A stretch of DNA of 64,000 bases from Youngiibacter multivorans (GTDB lineage: Bacteria; Bacillota; Clostridia; Clostridiales; Clostridiaceae), in NCBI RefSeq assembly GCF_017873395.1, contig NZ_JAGGKC010000021.1, positions 1-64,000 of the forward strand. Reading direction: 5' to 3'. The notes beneath the pieces were generated by a model. That model saw nothing but the letters and a program-made list of their open reading frames with translations, did not search any database and was not told where the DNA came from. Position numbers and translations under genes: made by a program. Shown piece by piece: positions 1 to 8,535 of the stretch (positions are counted from its first letter, which is position 1; each line of letters opens with the position of its first letter).

Positions 1-87
1 GTTTATACCCTGTATCGTAAACATCATGCTTAATTCTGGAGATATAGTGAGACCCTGTAGTCTCATTATGTAGCAACTGCCCGTCGC

Positions 88-115
88 GCAAAAAGGCTCC
101 CTAAAGGGAAGCCTC
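88..115 (-). terminator. rho-independent terminator of the HAD gene
   Basis: On the minus strand the arms AGGCTTCCC and GGGAGCCT (one bulge) close on a TTTA loop and are followed by a T run. The hairpin overlaps the stop codon of the HAD phosphatase gene, so it ends the corA-HAD transcript. Bases 1-87 hold no gene or signal that I recognise, apart from a short GAGAC/GTCTC inverted repeat near 52-66. Confidence 0.75.
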
Positions 116-928
116 ATCAATTCCAAATATTTCAACGAGCTTTCTGCCAACTCCATCATGGTCGTTGGTATCTGCAACAGCATCTGCCAGAAGCATCAGG
201 GAATCCTTCGCATTACCCATGGCTATCAGCGTTCCTGATGAATCTGCCATCGACAGGTCGTTGTCTCCGTCTCCGAATGAGATCACATCCTCAATGGATA
301 TCCCGTGATGATTTGCAAGCATCCTTATGGCAGTTCCCTTGTCGAATTCCCTGGTAGAAATGTCAAATGCACCGGTGAATGGGGAAACTATGTTGAGGCT
401 GCCAATTTGATCAAGCTCTTCCTTTGCTGACTGCAGCTTTGACTGGTCCATTCCCATAAGTGTGGAGAGCACATATTCATCAGAATGCAAAAGAAACTCA
501 TTTTTGTCCTGAAGTGTAACTCTTCTCTCGATCTCCTTCGGGAGAACCAGATTAGCTGCCGCATTGACCACAGCAGCCTGAAAGGATTTCGTAACATATA
601 GGGCTTCGATGCCATGGAAGCCGGCAATAAGGCCATACCTTTCAGCGATGTCATAGATCATTCCGAGCTGCTTCTGGTCCTGGAATGTCCTGTGGATGCA
701 CGTACCTCCACTTAAGATCAGATTGCCCCCTGAGGCTATTACATCAGCATCAGGCCCGATAAGCGACGCATAATATGCAGCGGAGCGTATCTGCCTTCCA
801 GTACAGACACTAAAGACATGTCCTTCGTTCTGAAGTGACCTTATAACGCTTATATTGTAATCTGAAATCCTCTTGAAGCTTGTAAGAAGAGTTCCATCGA
901 GGTCAGAACATATCAGCTTTCTTGTCAT
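101..928 (-). CDS. Cof-type HAD-superfamily phosphatase
   Basis: This is a cytoplasmic phosphatase of the haloacid dehalogenase superfamily. Motif I (DLDGTLL, residues 9-15, nucleophile D9) and the late acidic motif GDGDND (about residues 219-224) are intact, with a Cof/YidA-type cap between them. The length of 275 residues is normal for the family. Known relatives hydrolyse sugar phosphates, FMN or pyridoxal phosphate; the substrate here cannot be told. It starts 28 bp after the corA stop and is probably co-transcribed with it. A second Cof-type paralogue lies at 31.4 kb. Confidence 0.9.
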   Translation of the reverse strand: MTRKLICSDLDGTLLTSFKRISDYNISVIRSLQNEGHVFSVCTGRQIRSAAYYASLIGPDADVIASGGNLILSGGTCIHRTFQDQKQLGMIYDIAERYGLIAGFHGIEALYVTKSFQAAVVNAAANLVLPKEIERRVTLQDKNEFLLHSDEYVLSTLMGMDQSKLQSAKEELDQIGSLNIVSPFTGAFDISTREFDKGTAIRMLANHHGISIEDVISFGDGDNDLSMADSSGTLIAMGNAKDSLMLLADAVADTNDHDGVGRKLVEIFGIDEASL

Positions 929-956
929 GACCTTTACCTCCTCAAAATCAAAGCAA

Positions 957-1970
957 TCAGAACCACTTCTTTTTCTTGAAGTAGATAATCATTGAGACTG
1001 CAATGACAATCATTACAATCCAGGTTGCATAATAGCCATATTTCCAGCCAATCTCCGGCATGTACTTGAAGTTCATCCCGTATACTCCTGCGATAAATGT
1101 AAGTGGGATGAATATTGTTGAAATTATCGTAAGTACCTTCATTACCTCGTTAAGCCTGAAGCTTACGCTTGAAAGGTTCAGGTCGATAAGTCCTGCAAGA
1201 AGCTCACGGTAGGTCTCCGTAGTGTCTATTATCTGGATGATATGGTCATAAACGTCCCTGATATAAAGCTCGGTGGCAGGCCTGATCAGCTCGGTGGAAT
1301 CCTTCCCGAGCCATGATGTAACTTCTCGTAGAGGCCAGATGTATTTGTGTATGTACATGAGGTTGTTCTTGATTTCCCTTATCTCATGCAGTGTTTCCTT
1401 TGAAGATTTCTGCAGTACCACTTCCTCAACCTTGTCGATCCTCTCACCCAGTACCTCAAGCACTTCGAAATATCCGTCAACTATTGCATCTAGAAGAGAA
1501 TACATAAGATAATCGGCTCCTGATTTCCTGATAAGAGTATTCTGGTTTCTTATCCTGTCACGGATATTAGTAAATACGTCCCCTTTAAGCTCCCCGAAGG
1601 ATATGACGTAGTTGCATCCAAGTATGAAGCTGATATGCTCAATGACAAGTTCATCCTCGTTATAGTAGATCATCTTGGAGACTATATACAGATAGTCGTC
1701 GTAATCCTCGATCTTTGCCCTCTGAATTTTATTTGTAATATCCTCCGTAATGAGTGGATGGATGCTGAAGGTTCCGCTGATGCGTTCCAGTGTAGACTGT
1801 GGGCATCCGCCATCTATGTTTATCCATCTTGTGGTGCCTTCCGGAATCCTTCCAAGGTTCTCAAAATCCACACCTTCTTTGTCTTCCACCCAATATTCAC
1901 TGAACCCATCGTTACTGTAGTCCATTATCTCAAAGATGCAGCCATTTCCTGGTATCACATTGCTTTCCAT
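957..1970 (-). CDS. corA: CorA-family magnesium/cobalt transporter
   Basis: This 337-residue protein has the CorA architecture: a long soluble N-terminal domain, a helical stalk, and two C-terminal membrane helices. The signature YGMNF follows the first helix (GMN about residues 298-300), and the C-terminus is lysine rich (KKKKW), as is usual for the cytoplasmic end. CorA forms a pentameric Mg2+ channel that also passes Co2+ or Ni2+. A strong GGGGGGA ribosome site lies 6 bp before the ATG. It is the first gene of a two-gene unit with the HAD phosphatase. Confidence 0.93.
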   Translation of the reverse strand: MESNVIPGNGCIFEIMDYSNDGFSEYWVEDKEGVDFENLGRIPEGTTRWINIDGGCPQSTLERISGTFSIHPLITEDITNKIQRAKIEDYDDYLYIVSKMIYYNEDELVIEHISFILGCNYVISFGELKGDVFTNIRDRIRNQNTLIRKSGADYLMYSLLDAIVDGYFEVLEVLGERIDKVEEVVLQKSSKETLHEIREIKNNLMYIHKYIWPLREVTSWLGKDSTELIRPATELYIRDVYDHIIQIIDTTETYRELLAGLIDLNLSSVSFRLNEVMKVLTIISTIFIPLTFIAGVYGMNFKYMPEIGWKYGYYATWIVMIVIAVSMIIYFKKKKWF

Positions 1971-2069
1971 CGCTATCCCCCCGCCGTTTCGCCTCTCAAG
2001 TATATTTTAGCAAACTTCATGAATCTATAGATGCTTTCAAAGAAATAAAGGCGAGTGAGCATTGTTCAT

Positions 2070-2627
2070 TCAACCCCTGCTGAAGCTCGAGACACTTATG
2101 TCAGCAAATGTCACAGGTCTTACTGAATTGATTTTGCTGTAAACCTCCTGGCAGGCCACAGCGTCGCAAAGTGCATTATGGTGGTCTTCAAGTGCAAGCC
2201 CATAGTACTCGCACACCGAGCTGAGTCCATGTTTCCTGAGTCCGGTATTCGCTGATTTCGATAGCCTGAAGGTACAGACATATCGGAATTCCGGCACAAC
2301 AATCCTGCTTCTCCTTAGTGACTTCGCGAGCACGTTCAGGTCGAAGGTGGCATTGTGGGCTATGATCACTCCATCTGTAAAATGATGGCTTATCTTATCC
2401 CAGAGTTCAGGGAAGACAGGACTCCCTTTTACCATAGCCTTCGAAATTCCATGCAGCCTTGCATTGAACTGGTCAAAATAGTCTTCAGGATCCACCAGAT
2501 GGTATTCCTTCGATACAATTTCATCGTTCTTCACCCTTATGAGCGCTATTGAACAGATCGAATCATTCTTGGCATTTGGTGTCTCCACATCGATCACTGT
2601 ATATTCTTTTATCATATTAGTTTCCAT
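2070..2627 (-). CDS. DnaQ-like 3'-5' exonuclease
   Basis: This is a single-domain DEDD-family exonuclease related to the epsilon proofreading subunit of DNA polymerase III. Exo I (DVET, D13 and E15 in the chosen frame), exo II (HNATFDLNVL) and exo III (HHNALCDAVA, DEDDh type) are all present. I start at the ATG at 2627, which has AGGAG 6 bases upstream; the frame is open to an ATG at 2675, adding 16 residues and overlapping the preceding stop. There is no BRCT or helicase domain. It may act in DNA repair or RNA turnover; its partner gene upstream is uncharacterised. Confidence 0.88.
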   Translation of the reverse strand: METNMIKEYTVIDVETPNAKNDSICSIALIRVKNDEIVSKEYHLVDPEDYFDQFNARLHGISKAMVKGSPVFPELWDKISHHFTDGVIIAHNATFDLNVLAKSLRRSRIVVPEFRYVCTFRLSKSANTGLRKHGLSSVCEYYGLALEDHHNALCDAVACQEVYSKINSVRPVTFADISVSSFSRG

Positions 2628-2668
2628 TTGAACTCCTAATTTATGAGATGTTGATTTACTCTCTGATT

Positions 2669-3439
2669 CTACCATTCAATCTCCTCGGGATATTCATGCC
2701 CTCGGACCATTATTTCACCCGGAGGGCACTCGTATTGTTTCGCCCCCTCCCTGACTATTATGCTGATTTCCTTATGTTTCATGTCATATTCGAATTCAGC
2801 AATCCTTTTGGCAAAGACATTGAGATTTTTCAAACGTTTTTCCTTTGGCATTGAAATGAACTTGAGGTTAAGCAGGTCAATATACTGGGTGGTGAGGGAT
2901 TCGATAACTGAAAATCTGCCGTTCATAAAATTAAGCCACCTGGAAAAGGACCCTTCTGAAAGGGTTCCTTTCATGCACTCCGCGAATGCTGCCTGCAGAA
3001 GCCTGACCTGTGTGATTGTCATATCCCATACTACCTTTTTGTCTAAGGCTTCACTGAATATGTAGGTATTCTTTGTCAGTGCTCTTATCCTTAACTCAAC
3101 GAGCTTGTTAAGGGCAAGCATCACAAAGAACATTTCCGGGTAAAGACAATTGCAGCTGAAGTATACATTGTTCTTTGGGGCAATTATCGAATGGACTTTC
3201 ATCAGGTCTTCATCCATTCCGTTCTCTGCAAGCATTATCTCCCTGTCACCCTGGAAAGCGTGCCTGATATCGTAGCACAACCCTAGAATCCTGTTTGACA
3301 TCTCAAGGTATCTGGAATTCCTGATATCGTCATCGAGGATTGCTATCTCATGGAGAGCGCCGACAAGCACGTACAAATCGTTATAGTCTCCGCTTATTTT
3401 GACTCCAGTTATATTTGGTGTTGTCTCAACCTTAATCAT
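2669..3439 (-). CDS. uncharacterised protein, possibly DUF6904-like
   Basis: I do not recognise a function for this 256-residue soluble protein. The start (MIKVETTPNITGVKISGDY) and the overall pattern resemble a conserved Firmicutes family of unknown function (DUF6904 is my best guess, from memory). The protein looks mostly alpha-helical, with no signal peptide, membrane segment or catalytic motif. It lies directly upstream of the DnaQ-like exonuclease: the alternative exonuclease ATG overlaps its stop codon, so the two genes are probably co-transcribed. Confidence 0.75.
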   Translation of the reverse strand: MIKVETTPNITGVKISGDYNDLYVLVGALHEIAILDDDIRNSRYLEMSNRILGLCYDIRHAFQGDREIMLAENGMDEDLMKVHSIIAPKNNVYFSCNCLYPEMFFVMLALNKLVELRIRALTKNTYIFSEALDKKVVWDMTITQVRLLQAAFAECMKGTLSEGSFSRWLNFMNGRFSVIESLTTQYIDLLNLKFISMPKEKRLKNLNVFAKRIAEFEYDMKHKEISIIVREGAKQYECPPGEIMVRGHEYPEEIEW

Positions 3440-3591
3440 ATGAAGCCTCCTGAAGGTATTATAATAGATAGTTTATGGATTCTGTACTCAGATCAGAACA
3501 AAACACACGCCGGATTAAAGTTAAATCCTGCACATACCATAAATTATACATGAAACAGATTCATTTCAAAAATATTGCACTATGACGGTAT

Positions 3592-3622
3592 AAAAAAATG
3601 AGCAACATCAAATGCTGCTCAT
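3592..3622 (-). terminator. terminator of tRNA-Thr
   Basis: On the minus strand an 11-bp stem (ATGAGCAGCAT with ATGTTGCTCAT, one mismatch, TTG loop) is followed by a run of seven T. It sits 15 bases after the CCA end of the tRNA. The rest of 3440-3591 shows no gene; it should contain the promoter of the 256-residue gene. Confidence 0.85.
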
Positions 3623-3637
3623 TTTAAATATCCAATT

Positions 3638-3713
3638 TGGAGCTGAAGAAGGGACTCGAACCCTCGACCTGCTGATTACGAATCAGCTGCTCTACCACCT
3701 GAGCTACCCCAGC
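3638..3713 (-). tRNA. tRNA-Thr (anticodon CGT)
   Basis: The minus strand reads as a full cloverleaf. The acceptor arm GCTGGGG pairs with CTTCAGC, followed by discriminator T and an encoded CCA. The anticodon stem GCTGA/TCAGC encloses the loop TTCGTAA, so the anticodon is CGT, reading ACG. The T arm carries GGTTCGAGTCC. The gene is flanked by its own promoter and terminator, so it is a monocistronic tRNA unit. Confidence 0.96.
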
Positions 3714-3751
3714 ATATAGGTAAACGTGCCTTCACACTCATTACCTTTACT

Positions 3752-3780
3752 ATAATAGTGCGTTTTTTGTTTTTCGTCAA
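3752..3780 (-). promoter_or_regulatory. sigma-70/A-type promoter of tRNA-Thr
   Basis: The minus strand shows TTGACG, a 17-base spacer and TATTAT, with the tRNA 5' end about 38 bases downstream of the -10 box. The spacer length is ideal, and the same -35 hexamer occurs in the tRNA-Pro promoter at 53.8 kb. Confidence 0.8.
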
Positions 3781-3883
3781 TTATTCTGAATACTGAATTG
3801 CTGTAAAACTACCAGACAATCAGACAATTCCCGAAGATTTTTTCGGCTTTTCAAATGAATATCAATGTCATATGAAGCAAACA

Positions 3884-3910
3884 GGATGCCACACATTTGT
3901 GTAGGCATCC
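3884..3910 (-). terminator. stem-loop after the glycan cluster
   Basis: GGATGCC/GGCATCC arms with an inner ACAC/GTGT extension lie just after the stop at 3917. The T tract on the minus strand is weak (TGTTTGCTT), so it is a probable but imperfect terminator. Confidence 0.55.
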
Positions 3911-3916
3911 CAATAT

Positions 3917-4117
3917 TCACTCTTTCTGCCTTGTCATTCCGAGTATCATAATTGCCATGGATATAGATATTACGCTTAGCACAAGAGCTGCTCCCTGAGA
4001 TGCTGCGCTGTCCATGAAGAGGCTCTTAGCGTTGAACAAGTCGATGATGTAGAAAACAAGGATAATGCCCGAGAGGATTATCCCTACGTGTGCTGTCAAC
4101 CTTTTGATCTTGTCCAT
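3917..4117 (-). CDS. small two-helix membrane protein
   Basis: This 66-residue protein has two predicted membrane helices (about residues 10-29 and 41-60) joined by a short loop, and ends RQKE. I do not recognise a family. It starts 3 bp after the stop of the phosphodiester glycosidase gene and is the last gene of the glycan cluster, so it is probably translated with it. It may be an accessory subunit of an envelope process. Confidence 0.7.
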   Translation of the reverse strand: MDKIKRLTAHVGIILSGIILVFYIIDLFNAKSLFMDSAASQGAALVLSVISISMAIMILGMTRQKE

Positions 4118-4120
4118 CTG

Positions 4121-5077
4121 TCATTCACCATCCGTTATGAATATGATGTCGCTGGTAAGGCGTCCGCCCTTGTAGGGCTGGTTTGCTATCTCATCACCGA
4201 AGGTCATTGTTGATGTCTGTCCCCCATCCAGATTGTATGCAACCTGGCACCCTAGAGATTCCATTGTCGCTGCAAGCTGCTTCAGAGTCATTCCGCTTGA
4301 ATATCCTGCCTGCCTTCCATCGACTGTAATGAACACATAGTGGCCAGGTTCTATGCAGCCAATAGCGGTCCTTGGATTCGTTCCGCTTATCCTGCTGGAG
4401 AAGCTTGTCAGTGCAGTCCCCTCCTCTACAAGCAACGGGCCGAAGTTCCATGCCTGATACGCACCGTTTGCCATCTCAAGGTCAGCATCGAATTCAGCTG
4501 CTGAAAATCCCTTCATTGTTCCGTCATAGTATAGGACAAGCACATCTGCATTGGCATCATCCCTGTAGAGCACACCGTTCCTTATTACTACACCGCCGCT
4601 TTCAACTCCGTAGTAGTCTCCGTTTATTGCTGCCACAGCATCATTTTCTATCGCCATATCCAGAACCCAGTCTGTAACTGCCTTGCCATAAGTATCTTCA
4701 GCAAAAGCAGTCTGCAGGTTTTCAATGCTCCTGACATAAATATCCTGCACGTAATAGGTTACACCATCTTCCTGTACCGTAGTCATGGTCACATTGACAT
4801 TTTTACTCATATATGAGGTATCTGTCTCAATGATCTCGCCTTCAGTGAACTTGTCAGCAAATGCTTCACCCCAGTCAGTTGTTCCTGTGTCTGATGACAC
4901 AGCTTTTTCACTTGTATCAGCTGCTGAAGCTGCTGTAGAAACAGCTTCAGTCCCAGATGCGTTAGCCACATATGTTTCAGGGATGAGCAGCCTGTAGGCA
5001 GCTATACCGCCAACTATTACCGCTACTGCCAGAATATCCAAAATTATCATAAATGCCGGGTGTCTCTTCTTTTTCAT
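4121..5077 (-). CDS. phosphodiester glycosidase (NAGPA domain) membrane-anchored protein
   Basis: This 318-residue protein has an N-terminal signal anchor (about residues 9-29), an Ala/Ser/Thr-rich linker, and a NAGPA-type phosphodiester glycosidase domain from about residue 95. Characteristic segments are NGDYYG, NPRTAIG and NLDGGQTSTM. Family members cleave GlcNAc-1-phosphodiester or related linkages, and in Firmicutes act on wall polymers or exopolysaccharide. Its ATG directly follows the stop of the upstream glycosyltransferase-GtrA fusion, which suggests translational coupling and a shared role in surface-glycan decoration or removal. The exact substrate is unknown. Confidence 0.85.
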   Translation of the reverse strand: MKKKRHPAFMIILDILAVAVIVGGIAAYRLLIPETYVANASGTEAVSTAASAADTSEKAVSSDTGTTDWGEAFADKFTEGEIIETDTSYMSKNVNVTMTTVQEDGVTYYVQDIYVRSIENLQTAFAEDTYGKAVTDWVLDMAIENDAVAAINGDYYGVESGGVVIRNGVLYRDDANADVLVLYYDGTMKGFSAAEFDADLEMANGAYQAWNFGPLLVEEGTALTSFSSRISGTNPRTAIGCIEPGHYVFITVDGRQAGYSSGMTLKQLAATMESLGCQVAYNLDGGQTSTMTFGDEIANQPYKGGRLTSDIIFITDGE

Positions 5078-6172
5078 CTATTTAAGCCTCCCTGTGATCG
5101 CCGCATCCATTTTCGCCTTGATGCCTTTTTCTTCCCTGAACACCAGATTCCTCTGGATGCGATAGCTTGCAGCATATAGAAGCAGCTCAGTCACAACCTT
5201 GGCAATAGCAATGTTGATTCCAAAAGTAATATTGAGCAGGTATAGTAATCCGTAGTTAGCGGCAAGGATCCCGCCTGCCAGTGTGAAATACCTCATTGCC
5301 TCAGGAGCGGCACTACCTTTGCTCTTAAATACAAGGCTCTTGTTCAGCATGAAGTTGAATACTGAGCTTGCTGCCCTTGCGCCTGAAACGCTTAATAGAA
5401 GTGACAACGACGGCTCAAGTGATGATGTAAGTTGTCTCAGGATCAGAAGAATCGTGAAGTCAAGGGCGAAGGATACCAGAGATGAAAGTCCGAATTTCAA
5501 TATCCTACCGTAGATCATCACAGAATCCCTTACCGCCCTGAAGTGTGAGGACTCATTTCCCCTTATATAGACCGTCCTTATCGGTACTTCCCGGATAACT
5601 GTCTTGCCTTTTGCAGCGGACAGCAGCATATTCATCTCGTATTCATACCTGTCACCTTCAATCCTAAGCATTTCAGGTATCAGCCTGTATGGAATCCCCC
5701 TGAGGCCTGTCTGGGTGTCGGTAACCATTTTTCCAGAGGATGCGGCGAATATCCATCTTGTAAGGAGATTTCCGAGCCTGCTTCTAATCGGAACCTTACC
5801 ATCAAACCGCCTGCAGCCTAATATAAGGCTGCCCTCATTCTCTTCCAGCTCCTTCGAAACCTTCATAATATCCTCCAGCAGATGCTGTCCGTCGGCATCT
5901 GCTGTCACAACTCCCGCTATGCTGGGAAAGTGCCTGTGTATGTATTCGAGTCCGGTTTTAAGTGCCCTGCCCTTCCCTCTGTTCGTGGTGTGGTTAAGTA
6001 CCAGAGCCTCAGTAGGAAGCATGCTGAAGTAGTAATTGTATAGAGTGCCGCTTCCGTCGTTTATAACTACCACCATGAATCCCATGCTTACAAGCTGCCT
6101 GGTGAGCCTTACCAAAGCTTCTCCCGGCTTGTATGCCGGTATAAGCACAACTATTCGTCTTCTTGTTTCCAT
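5078..6172 (-). CDS. family 2 glycosyltransferase fused to a GtrA domain
   Basis: The N-terminal half is a dolichol-phosphate-mannose-synthase-like GT2 domain (IPAYKPGE, INDGSG, and the metal-binding TADADGQH near residue 90). From about residue 225 a GtrA domain with four membrane helices follows. Such proteins make an undecaprenyl-phosphate-linked sugar and help to flip it for surface decoration of wall polymers. GtrA is more often a separate protein; the fusion is known in Firmicutes. AGGTGG lies 6 bp before the ATG. The next gene, a phosphodiester glycosidase, abuts it. Confidence 0.88.
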   Translation of the reverse strand: METRRRIVVLIPAYKPGEALVRLTRQLVSMGFMVVVINDGSGTLYNYYFSMLPTEALVLNHTTNRGKGRALKTGLEYIHRHFPSIAGVVTADADGQHLLEDIMKVSKELEENEGSLILGCRRFDGKVPIRSRLGNLLTRWIFAASSGKMVTDTQTGLRGIPYRLIPEMLRIEGDRYEYEMNMLLSAAKGKTVIREVPIRTVYIRGNESSHFRAVRDSVMIYGRILKFGLSSLVSFALDFTILLILRQLTSSLEPSLSLLLSVSGARAASSVFNFMLNKSLVFKSKGSAAPEAMRYFTLAGGILAANYGLLYLLNITFGINIAIAKVVTELLLYAASYRIQRNLVFREEKGIKAKMDAAITGRLK

Positions 6173-6272
6173 CTATATCCACCTGCCTTGTTTTCTTTGA
6201 TGTCTAAATCATAACCCTCAAGGCATTTATAATCCCCGAAAAACAGCCTCCAATGTACCGCAAAATCAAGGC

Positions 6273-6300
6273 AAAAAAAGAAGGCCTTTGAGCCTTCTTC
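6273..6300 (-). terminator. terminator of the pirin gene
   Basis: GAAGGC/GCCTTC arms are followed by a seven-T run on the minus strand, directly after the pirin stop at 6308. An A/T-rich mirror on the other side would let it work in both directions. Confidence 0.8.
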
Positions 6301-6307
6301 GATTTTT

Positions 6308-7144
6308 TTATTTGTGACGTATGAATGAACCGTCGCGAAGCTCAGAAAATGCCTTGTCAAGCTCCTCCCTGGTATTCATTACGATGGGTCCTCCCCATGC
6401 AACAGGCTCCTTGAGAGGAGCACCTGAGAATATGATCGCTCGTAAGCCTTCGCTTCCTGCAGTGAGATTAACCACTTCACCTTCAGATGTCAGGTTTGCA
6501 CTCTTTGCAGTGATTTCACCACCATCCATGCTTCCAGAGCCCTTTACCATGTAAAAGAAAAGTGTATTCCTTTGAGGGACTTCTACCTTAAGGCTTCCTC
6601 CCGGCCTGATGTCCGCATCCAGCATCAGGGTCTTCACGTAATCTCCCTGTATTGCTCCTTCAACCCCTCTGAATGTACCTGATATTACGGAGACTGTTGC
6701 ATCAGGCTCCTCTACCTTCGGAACCATTGCAGAAGTTATGTCCCTGTACTTTGGTTCTGTCATCTTGTCCTTTGCAGGAAGGTTCAGCCAAAGCTGGAGC
6801 CCCAGCATCCTTTCAGCTTCCTTTGGCATCTCCTGATGGATGATACCGCTTCCGGCTGTCATCCACTGGCAGTCGCCATTGCCGATGACTCCGCTGTTGC
6901 CAAGGCTGTCACCGTGCTCAATCCTGCCTTCGATAAGGTAGGTTACGGTCTCAATTCCCCTGTGCGGATGCCACGGGAATCCTTTGATATAGTCCTTCGG
7001 ATCCCTTGAATCAAATGCATCAAGCATAAGGAAGGGATCGAAGTCTGTTACAGTGTCATGACCAAGTACCCTTACAAGCCTTACACCTGCTCCATCCACT
7101 GCATCTGAACCCCTTACAGTCTTGATTAGTTTTCTTTCACCCAT
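6308..7144 (-). CDS. pirin-family cupin protein
   Basis: This 278-residue protein has the two-cupin pirin architecture. The N-terminal metal-binding cupin carries HPHRGIETVTYL, with a further His in EHGDSLG and a Glu in HQEMP. Pirins bind Fe or another divalent metal; YhhW-type members show quercetin 2,3-dioxygenase activity in vitro, but their cellular roles are unclear. It is followed on the left by a strong terminator, and its start lies 21 bp after the stop of the cysteine hydrolase gene, so the two probably share a transcript. Confidence 0.92.
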   Translation of the reverse strand: MGERKLIKTVRGSDAVDGAGVRLVRVLGHDTVTDFDPFLMLDAFDSRDPKDYIKGFPWHPHRGIETVTYLIEGRIEHGDSLGNSGVIGNGDCQWMTAGSGIIHQEMPKEAERMLGLQLWLNLPAKDKMTEPKYRDITSAMVPKVEEPDATVSVISGTFRGVEGAIQGDYVKTLMLDADIRPGGSLKVEVPQRNTLFFYMVKGSGSMDGGEITAKSANLTSEGEVVNLTAGSEGLRAIIFSGAPLKEPVAWGGPIVMNTREELDKAFSELRDGSFIRHK

Positions 7145-7165
7145 ATCATTTCCCCCTTTGCAATA

Positions 7166-7684
7166 TTATCCGTTAATGATCTCTACCTGGCAGACTTTCA
7201 TCGCATCCAGAGCATTCTGGTGGCTTTCAGGCGACACCCCTGCACAGCAGGAAGCATCCACCCTGATCTTAGCCTCAGGCAGAAACGCCTTTATGAGCAG
7301 AGCATTGCTTATTACGCAGATGTCAGTGCAAAGTCCAACTAGCTCGACAACGTCAGCACCATCAGAACTCAGGTCCATCGCAAGCTCCTTGGATCCGAAG
7401 GTGTCCTTGTCGTAAATCTTCTTTTTCCCTACTGCTGCTTCAAGCACGGTTTTTTCTATCTCCCAGCCTGGCGTTCCGGAAATGCAGTGCATTACAGGAA
7501 GGTTTCCTCCCTCATTGGTCTGAAGGTATTCTTCCTTATGGGTATCCCTCGTGAATACCACATCGCCGTTCCAGGTGGAAATCTTCTTTACTACCCTTGG
7601 AACTATCTCAACAGCTTCACTGGTACCAAGGGCACCATCGATGAAGTCCTTCTGCATGTCGACTACCACGAGCACCTTTCTCAT
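7166..7684 (-). CDS. cysteine hydrolase, nicotinamidase/isochorismatase family
   Basis: The catalytic triad of this fold is visible: Asp in DMQKDF (near the N-terminus), a Lys before the middle strand, and the nucleophile Cys in GLCTDICV. RDTH provides metal-binding Asp/His as in nicotinamidases. The size (172 residues) fits PncA-like enzymes, which convert nicotinamide to nicotinate in NAD salvage; specificity is inferred. I start at the ATG at 7684, because AGGAGG lies 8 bases upstream and falls just at the longer GTG start (7693). Confidence 0.87.
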   Translation of the reverse strand: MRKVLVVVDMQKDFIDGALGTSEAVEIVPRVVKKISTWNGDVVFTRDTHKEEYLQTNEGGNLPVMHCISGTPGWEIEKTVLEAAVGKKKIYDKDTFGSKELAMDLSSDGADVVELVGLCTDICVISNALLIKAFLPEAKIRVDASCCAGVSPESHQNALDAMKVCQVEIING

Positions 7685-7765
7685 CCGATCCACCTCCTCT
7701 CATTCAATCATACCCTCATGAAAATGTTTTCGCAAGAAAGGGAATCTACCATGAATACAAAACAA

Positions 7766-7803
7766 AGGGAGCCATATCCGAAATGAATCGGAGATGGCTC
7801 CCT
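7766..7803 (-). terminator. terminator of the NapH-like operon
   Basis: A perfect 10-bp stem (AGGGAGCCAT/ATGGCTCCCT) with an inner CCGA/TCGG helix lies seven bases after the stop at 7810 and leads into a T-rich stretch on the minus strand. Confidence 0.85.
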
Positions 7804-7809
7804 ATATTT

Positions 7810-8535
7810 CTAGTTCTCGATCAGAGCATTCAGCTTATCCTTGACCTCAGAGAATGAAAGTCCCTTATCCAGGCAATAATCCTTTATTGGGAGATTCGTA
7901 GCCGGCATGGCGGAGCCTAAGATTTCCTCAATCTCTGCCTTGGTTATTCCTGCATCGAGCACCTGTTGGAAGGTCGTAGCGCCCTTTACAAGAGGTTCGA
8001 CCTCTTCAGTGGCCGCTGCTTCAGTTGGTGCCGTATCTTCTCCTGCCGGCTCAGGAAGTACCGCAAGATGTGATTCTATGTATGCCTTTTCTTCTGCAGT
8101 GAGCTTTTCGTTCACCGTGTACAGTATGTCCTTTGCCTGAGCTGGCAAATAGGTGTCATCATACTCAGCGGGCAGTCCCTTGTAGAATGCCACGAACAGC
8201 TGTACTGAACCGTTGCCGATCTCATTTGGAAGATTTGGATACATCTCCTCCAGGACCTTTGTCTGTATGGTTGTACCGTCCGTACCTTCAGGTATTCCGA
8301 AGGCTTCAAAAAGATCGTCCAGTTCCACTTCAAAAAGATCTGAAACCTCACTGAAGGTGTATGATCCCCTTATGTCTTGGGGATTGTACTGGCCTTCGAA
8401 TTCCCCTTCCTTGTAGGTAACCGGGACCTTTGTGGATTCAGTTGTCCATACATCGGCAAGGATTGTGGCTCCTATACCGCCGAAGATTACAAGAAAAACA
8501 GTTAATGCCATGAATTTTGAAGATATCTTTCTCAT
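7810..8535 (-). CDS. exported repeat protein, partner of NapH-like Fe-S protein
   Basis: This 241-residue protein has an N-terminal signal anchor (about residues 8-27) and an extracytoplasmic body. A helical motif seems to be repeated: TFSEVSDLFEVELDDLFEAF (about residues 60-79) and TTFQQVLDAGITKAEIEEIL (about 190-209), followed by a third related stretch, LSFSEVKDKLNALIEN, at the end. An acidic Ala/Thr/Glu linker separates the first and last copies. It overlaps the 4Fe-4S membrane protein gene by 4 bp, so the two are translated together. I do not know its function; a role in the same redox complex is likely. Confidence 0.75.
   Translation of the reverse strand: MRKISSKFMALTVFLVIFGGIGATILADVWTTESTKVPVTYKEGEFEGQYNPQDIRGSYTFSEVSDLFEVELDDLFEAFGIPEGTDGTTIQTKVLEEMYPNLPNEIGNGSVQLFVAFYKGLPAEYDDTYLPAQAKDILYTVNEKLTAEEKAYIESHLAVLPEPAGEDTAPTEAAATEEVEPLVKGATTFQQVLDAGITKAEIEEILGSAMPATNLPIKDYCLDKGLSFSEVKDKLNALIEN

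Noticed and set aside
6151..6360. 69-codon minus-strand ORF between pirin and the glycosyltransferase
   Set aside because: It runs through a strong terminator and overlaps both neighbours, with no ribosome site.
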